Assembly (NCBI GenBank): GCA_945828175.1
Contig: CALZQD010000089.1
Location: 1 to 6,949 of the forward strand
DNA: 6,949 nucleotides
Direction of reading: 5' to 3'
From: an uncultured Bacteroidales bacterium
Lineage (GTDB): Bacteria > Bacteroidota > Bacteroidia > Bacteroidales > Muribaculaceae
Both the position numbers and the translations under genes were made by a program. Positions within the stretch are counted from its first letter, which is position 1. Each line of letters begins with the position of its first letter. Shown one piece after another: positions 5,081 to 6,949 of this stretch. The notes below the pieces were generated by a model. That model saw only the letters and a program-made list of their open reading frames with translations, had not been told where the DNA came from and ran no database searches.

Positions 5081-6550
5081 ATGGAATATAAAGAAACACA
5101 AGCATATAAGATGGCGCCCCGCGACGACGCCTGGCGCGAGGAACTTCGTCAGGCCCTTAGCGCCCGCGACCGCTCGGCCATAGCCCGCGTCGTCATGCCC
5201 GCCCTCGACCCCGCCTACCGCATCACCTGCAACGAAGAAGTCAATCGCGGCCTCGACCGCGAGCAGGCCGTCATCGAAGCCACACGATGCCTCGACTGCC
5301 CCGACCCGCAGTGCATCACCGGCTGCCCCGTCAGCATCAACATCCCCGGCTTCATCAAAAACATACAGCGCGGCGACCTCCACAGCGCCATAGCCGTCAT
5401 CAAAGCCACAAGCGCCCTACCCGCCGTCTGCGGTCGCGTCTGCCCCCAGGAAAAACAGTGCGAGAGCCGCTGTATATATAATAAGATGAAAAAAGAACCC
5501 GTCGCCATCGGCTATCTCGAGCGCTTCGCCGCCGACACAGCCCGCAACGAAGCAGCCACCGACGCCAAAGCTGCCCCCACGCAGCGCGAAGCCTCCAACG
5601 GCATCAAAGTCGCTGTTGCAGGCTCAGGCCCCGCCGGACTCTCATTCGCCGGCGAGATGGCCCGCCGCGGCTTCGACGTCACCGTCTTCGAAGCCCTTCA
5701 CGAAATCGGCGGCGTACTCAAATACGGCATCCCCGAGTTCCGACTCCCCAACAGCGTCGTCGACGCCGAGCTCGACTCGCTGCGCGCCATGGGCGTCAGA
5801 TTCGTCACCGACACCATCATCGGCAAGACCCTCAGCCTCGACGACCTCCTCGCCGACGGCTTCAAAGGCATCTTCGTCGCCTCAGGTGCCGGCCTGCCCC
5901 GATTCATGGGCATCCCCGGCGAAAACCTCATCGGCGTCATGTCGAGCAACGAATACCTCACCCGCATCAACCTCATGAGCGCCGGACGCGGAGGCATGAC
6001 CCCCGTCGCCAGCGGTCGCCGCGTCGCCGTCATCGGCGGCGGCAACACAGCCATGGACAGCGTCCGCACAGCCCGCCGCATGGGCGCCGAGCGCGCCATG
6101 ATCATCTACCGCCGCGGCCTCGACGAAATGCCAGCCCGCGCCGAAGAAGTGCGCCATGCCATCGAAGAAGGCGTCGAATTCATCACCCTCGCCACCCCCG
6201 TCGAATACCTCGGCGACGAGCGAGGCCATGTCACCGCCATGAAGATACAGCGCATGACCCTCGGCGAACCCGACGAAAGCGGCCGCCGCAGCCCCGTCCC
6301 CATCGAAGGCGCCGTCGACACCATCGAAGTCGACGAAGTCATCGGCAGCGTCGGCGTCTCCCCCAACCCCCTCATCCCCTCATCCGTTGAAGGCCTCGAG
6401 GTGACACGCCGCGGCACCATCGCCGTCAACGAAGCCATGCAGTCGTCACTTCCCGTCATCTTCGCCGGCGGCGACATCGTCCGCGGAGGCGCCACCGTCA
6501 TCCTCGCCATGGGCGACGGACGCCGTGCCGCCGCCTCCATGTCCGACTAA
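5081..6550 (+). CDS. nfnB: NfnB: ferredoxin-NADP+ oxidoreductase large subunit (GltD-like)
   Basis: 489-residue flavoprotein homologous to the glutamate synthase small subunit. The N-terminal helical domain holds two [4Fe-4S] motifs: CLDCPDPQCITGC (Cys70, 73, 78, 82) and CGRVCPQEKQCESRC (Cys117, 121, 127, 131). The FAD site is VAVAGSGPAGLSFAGEMARRG (177-197). IGGVLKYGIPEFRLP (209-223) is a conserved family motif. The NAD(P)H site is VAVIGGGNTAMDSVRTARRMG (315-335). The FAD-binding end is FAGGDIVRGGATVILAMGDGRRAA (461-484). It follows nfnA by 24 bases, so they form one operon. The partner NfnA and the absence of the large glutamate synthase subunit gltB nearby argue for NfnB, whose FAD is the bifurcating site, rather than GltD. 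Often annotated as 'NADPH-dependent glutamate synthase'. Confidence 0.9.
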   Translation: MEYKETQAYKMAPRDDAWREELRQALSARDRSAIARVVMPALDPAYRITCNEEVNRGLDREQAVIEATRCLDCPDPQCITGCPVSINIPGFIKNIQRGDLHSAIAVIKATSALPAVCGRVCPQEKQCESRCIYNKMKKEPVAIGYLERFAADTARNEAATDAKAAPTQREASNGIKVAVAGSGPAGLSFAGEMARRGFDVTVFEALHEIGGVLKYGIPEFRLPNSVVDAELDSLRAMGVRFVTDTIIGKTLSLDDLLADGFKGIFVASGAGLPRFMGIPGENLIGVMSSNEYLTRINLMSAGRGGMTPVASGRRVAVIGGGNTAMDSVRTARRMGAERAMIIYRRGLDEMPARAEEVRHAIEEGVEFITLATPVEYLGDERGHVTAMKIQRMTLGEPDESGRRSPVPIEGAVDTIEVDEVIGSVGVSPNPLIPSSVEGLEVTRRGTIAVNEAMQSSLPVIFAGGDIVRGGATVILAMGDGRRAAASMSD

Positions 6551-6638
6551 CTCCTGAGCGCCAACAGCTGACAGACAGGTCCGTTTAAAAAAAAAAGTTT
6601 AAAACATCCGGCCATCCGCAAAGCGTGCAACAACGTCA

Positions 6639-6662
6639 TTTTTTGTATTTTTTTACAAAAAA
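6639..6662. repeat. AT-rich inverted repeat
   Basis: TTTTTTGTA (6639-6647) and TACAAAAAA (6654-6662) are perfect arms around TTTTTT, with an outer GTCAT (6635-6639) / ATGAC (6669-6673) that is not contiguous. It lies just upstream of the -33 element of the 6664-6695 promoter and 88 bases after nfnB. It could be a regulator site, an UP-like element or a weak end for the nfnAB transcript. Confidence 0.4.
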
Positions 6663-6663
6663 A

Positions 6664-6695
6664 TTTGCATGACTGATAAAAACTCAATAATTTTG
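6664..6695 (+). promoter_or_regulatory. Strong Bacteroidota promoter in intergenic region
   Basis: TTTG (6664-6667) and TAATTTTG (6688-6695) match the -33 and -7 consensus with a 20-base gap. This is the best plus-strand promoter in the window, yet no gene of any size follows before the terminator at 6785-6813. Predicted start about 6702. Confidence 0.6.
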
Positions 6696-6701
6696 TATCG
6701 G

Positions 6702-6813
6702 TTATCTAAGAAAATGACAATTTGCTAACTCAAGCGAACCGTTTTTTCAAAATATATATGTTTTTATAGATTGTAGATTATTAGAGGGCTCTATCGGGAG
6801 ATACAGCCCTTTT
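6702..6813 (+). ncRNA. Candidate small RNA or orphan leader
   Basis: Inferred transcript between a consensus promoter (6664-6695) and an intrinsic terminator (6785-6813), about 110 bases. The only ATG-initiated reading frame near its 5' end is four codons (ATG at 6714, MTIC then stop). It contains CAAAATATATATG and the 16-base motif TGTTTTTATAGATTGT just before the terminator stem. I recognise no known RNA family in it. It could instead be the leader of a gene beyond the window with a premature-termination element. Confidence 0.4.
6785..6813 (+). terminator. Intrinsic terminator
   Basis: AGGGCT (6785-6790) pairs with AGCCCT (6805-6810). After one C/C mismatch, TATC (6792-6795) pairs with GATA (6800-6803) around the loop GGGA. 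TTTT follows directly (6810-6813), then AACTTTTTT. This is the first convincing intrinsic terminator downstream of nfnB (stop at 6550), so it may also end nfnAB read-through. Confidence 0.75.
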
Positions 6814-6949
6814 AACTTTTTTATACACGAGCCATCAACCTTGCCATTCGGAAGTGTTTAACAAAAATTAATCGTTGGCGGCTAAGAGCCTGTTTTTCAT
6901 AATAAATGTTAAATCAGAGGTTGCATAGTTTGAGGCGAGTTTTGTTTTG
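6814..6949. other. Non-coding AT-rich end of window
   Basis: No open frame here looks like a gene. A short hairpin GGCT-AAG-AGCC (6880-6890) followed by TGTTTTTC could be a second weak terminator. The last 40 bases (TTGCATAGTTTGAGGCGAG and onward) look structured in composition but are cut by the window edge. Confidence 0.3.

Noticed and set aside
6106..6540. Antisense frame opposite the nfnB 3' end
   Set aside because: Shadow of GC-rich coding sequence with no start context or recognisable motif.
5081..6550. Calling this gene gltD (glutamate synthase small subunit)
   Set aside because: The fold is shared, but the adjacent NfnA partner and lack of gltB make NfnB the better call.
6714..6728. 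Four-codon leader peptide (MTIC) in the intergenic transcript
   Set aside because: Too short and has no repeated regulatory codons; an attenuation role cannot be supported.
6891..6949. Possible terminal repeat of a mobile element at the window end
   Set aside because: The sequence gave an impression of a dispersed repeat, but no inverted partner, target duplication or transposase is visible in the window.

Overview
The window looks like a Bacteroidales chromosome segment, probably from a gut lineage such as Muribaculaceae; the family-level guess is inference. The support is several exact matches to the Bacteroidota -7 promoter box TAnnTTTG upstream of genes, the absence of clear Shine-Dalgarno sequences, very AT-rich intergenic DNA between GC-rich, C-ending-codon genes, a PadR/PspC pair, and a PKD/NLWK-type glycan-binding protein of the kind common in this phylum. 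I see no rRNA, tRNA, CRISPR array or transposase gene.

Layout from left to right. (1) 84-1180, minus strand: a two-gene operon, proC (last enzyme of proline synthesis) then a short ssb, joined by an ATGA stop/start overlap, with a GC-rich hairpin just after ssb. (2) 1275-2399, plus strand: a 374-residue protein built of two copies of a beta-rich, probably carbohydrate-binding domain. It has no signal peptide and begins with what looks like the tail of a PKD domain, so it appears to be a 5'-truncated surface lipoprotein gene. (3) 2400-2643: a convergent intergenic region with two related hairpin terminators in opposite orientation and two copies of an ATAGATTGT motif. (4) 2644-4085, minus strand: padR and a PspC-domain membrane protein gene, again joined by ATGA. 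Their promoter carries a perfect 9-bp inverted repeat centred on the -33 element, a convincing autoregulatory PadR operator. (5) 4274-6550, plus strand: nfnA and nfnB, the two subunits of the electron-bifurcating NADH-dependent ferredoxin:NADP+ oxidoreductase. (6) 6551-6949: about 400 bases with no convincing coding sequence, but with a well-formed promoter and an intrinsic terminator about 110 bases apart, which together look like a small RNA gene or an orphan leader.

The genes form four independent units: proline biosynthesis plus DNA binding, a possible glycan-binding remnant, an envelope-stress-like regulator with its membrane partner, and redox balancing of NADH, NADPH and ferredoxin. 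The items most worth following up are the truncated binding protein, the operator/-33 coincidence, and the candidate small RNA with its motif shared with the region after pspC.
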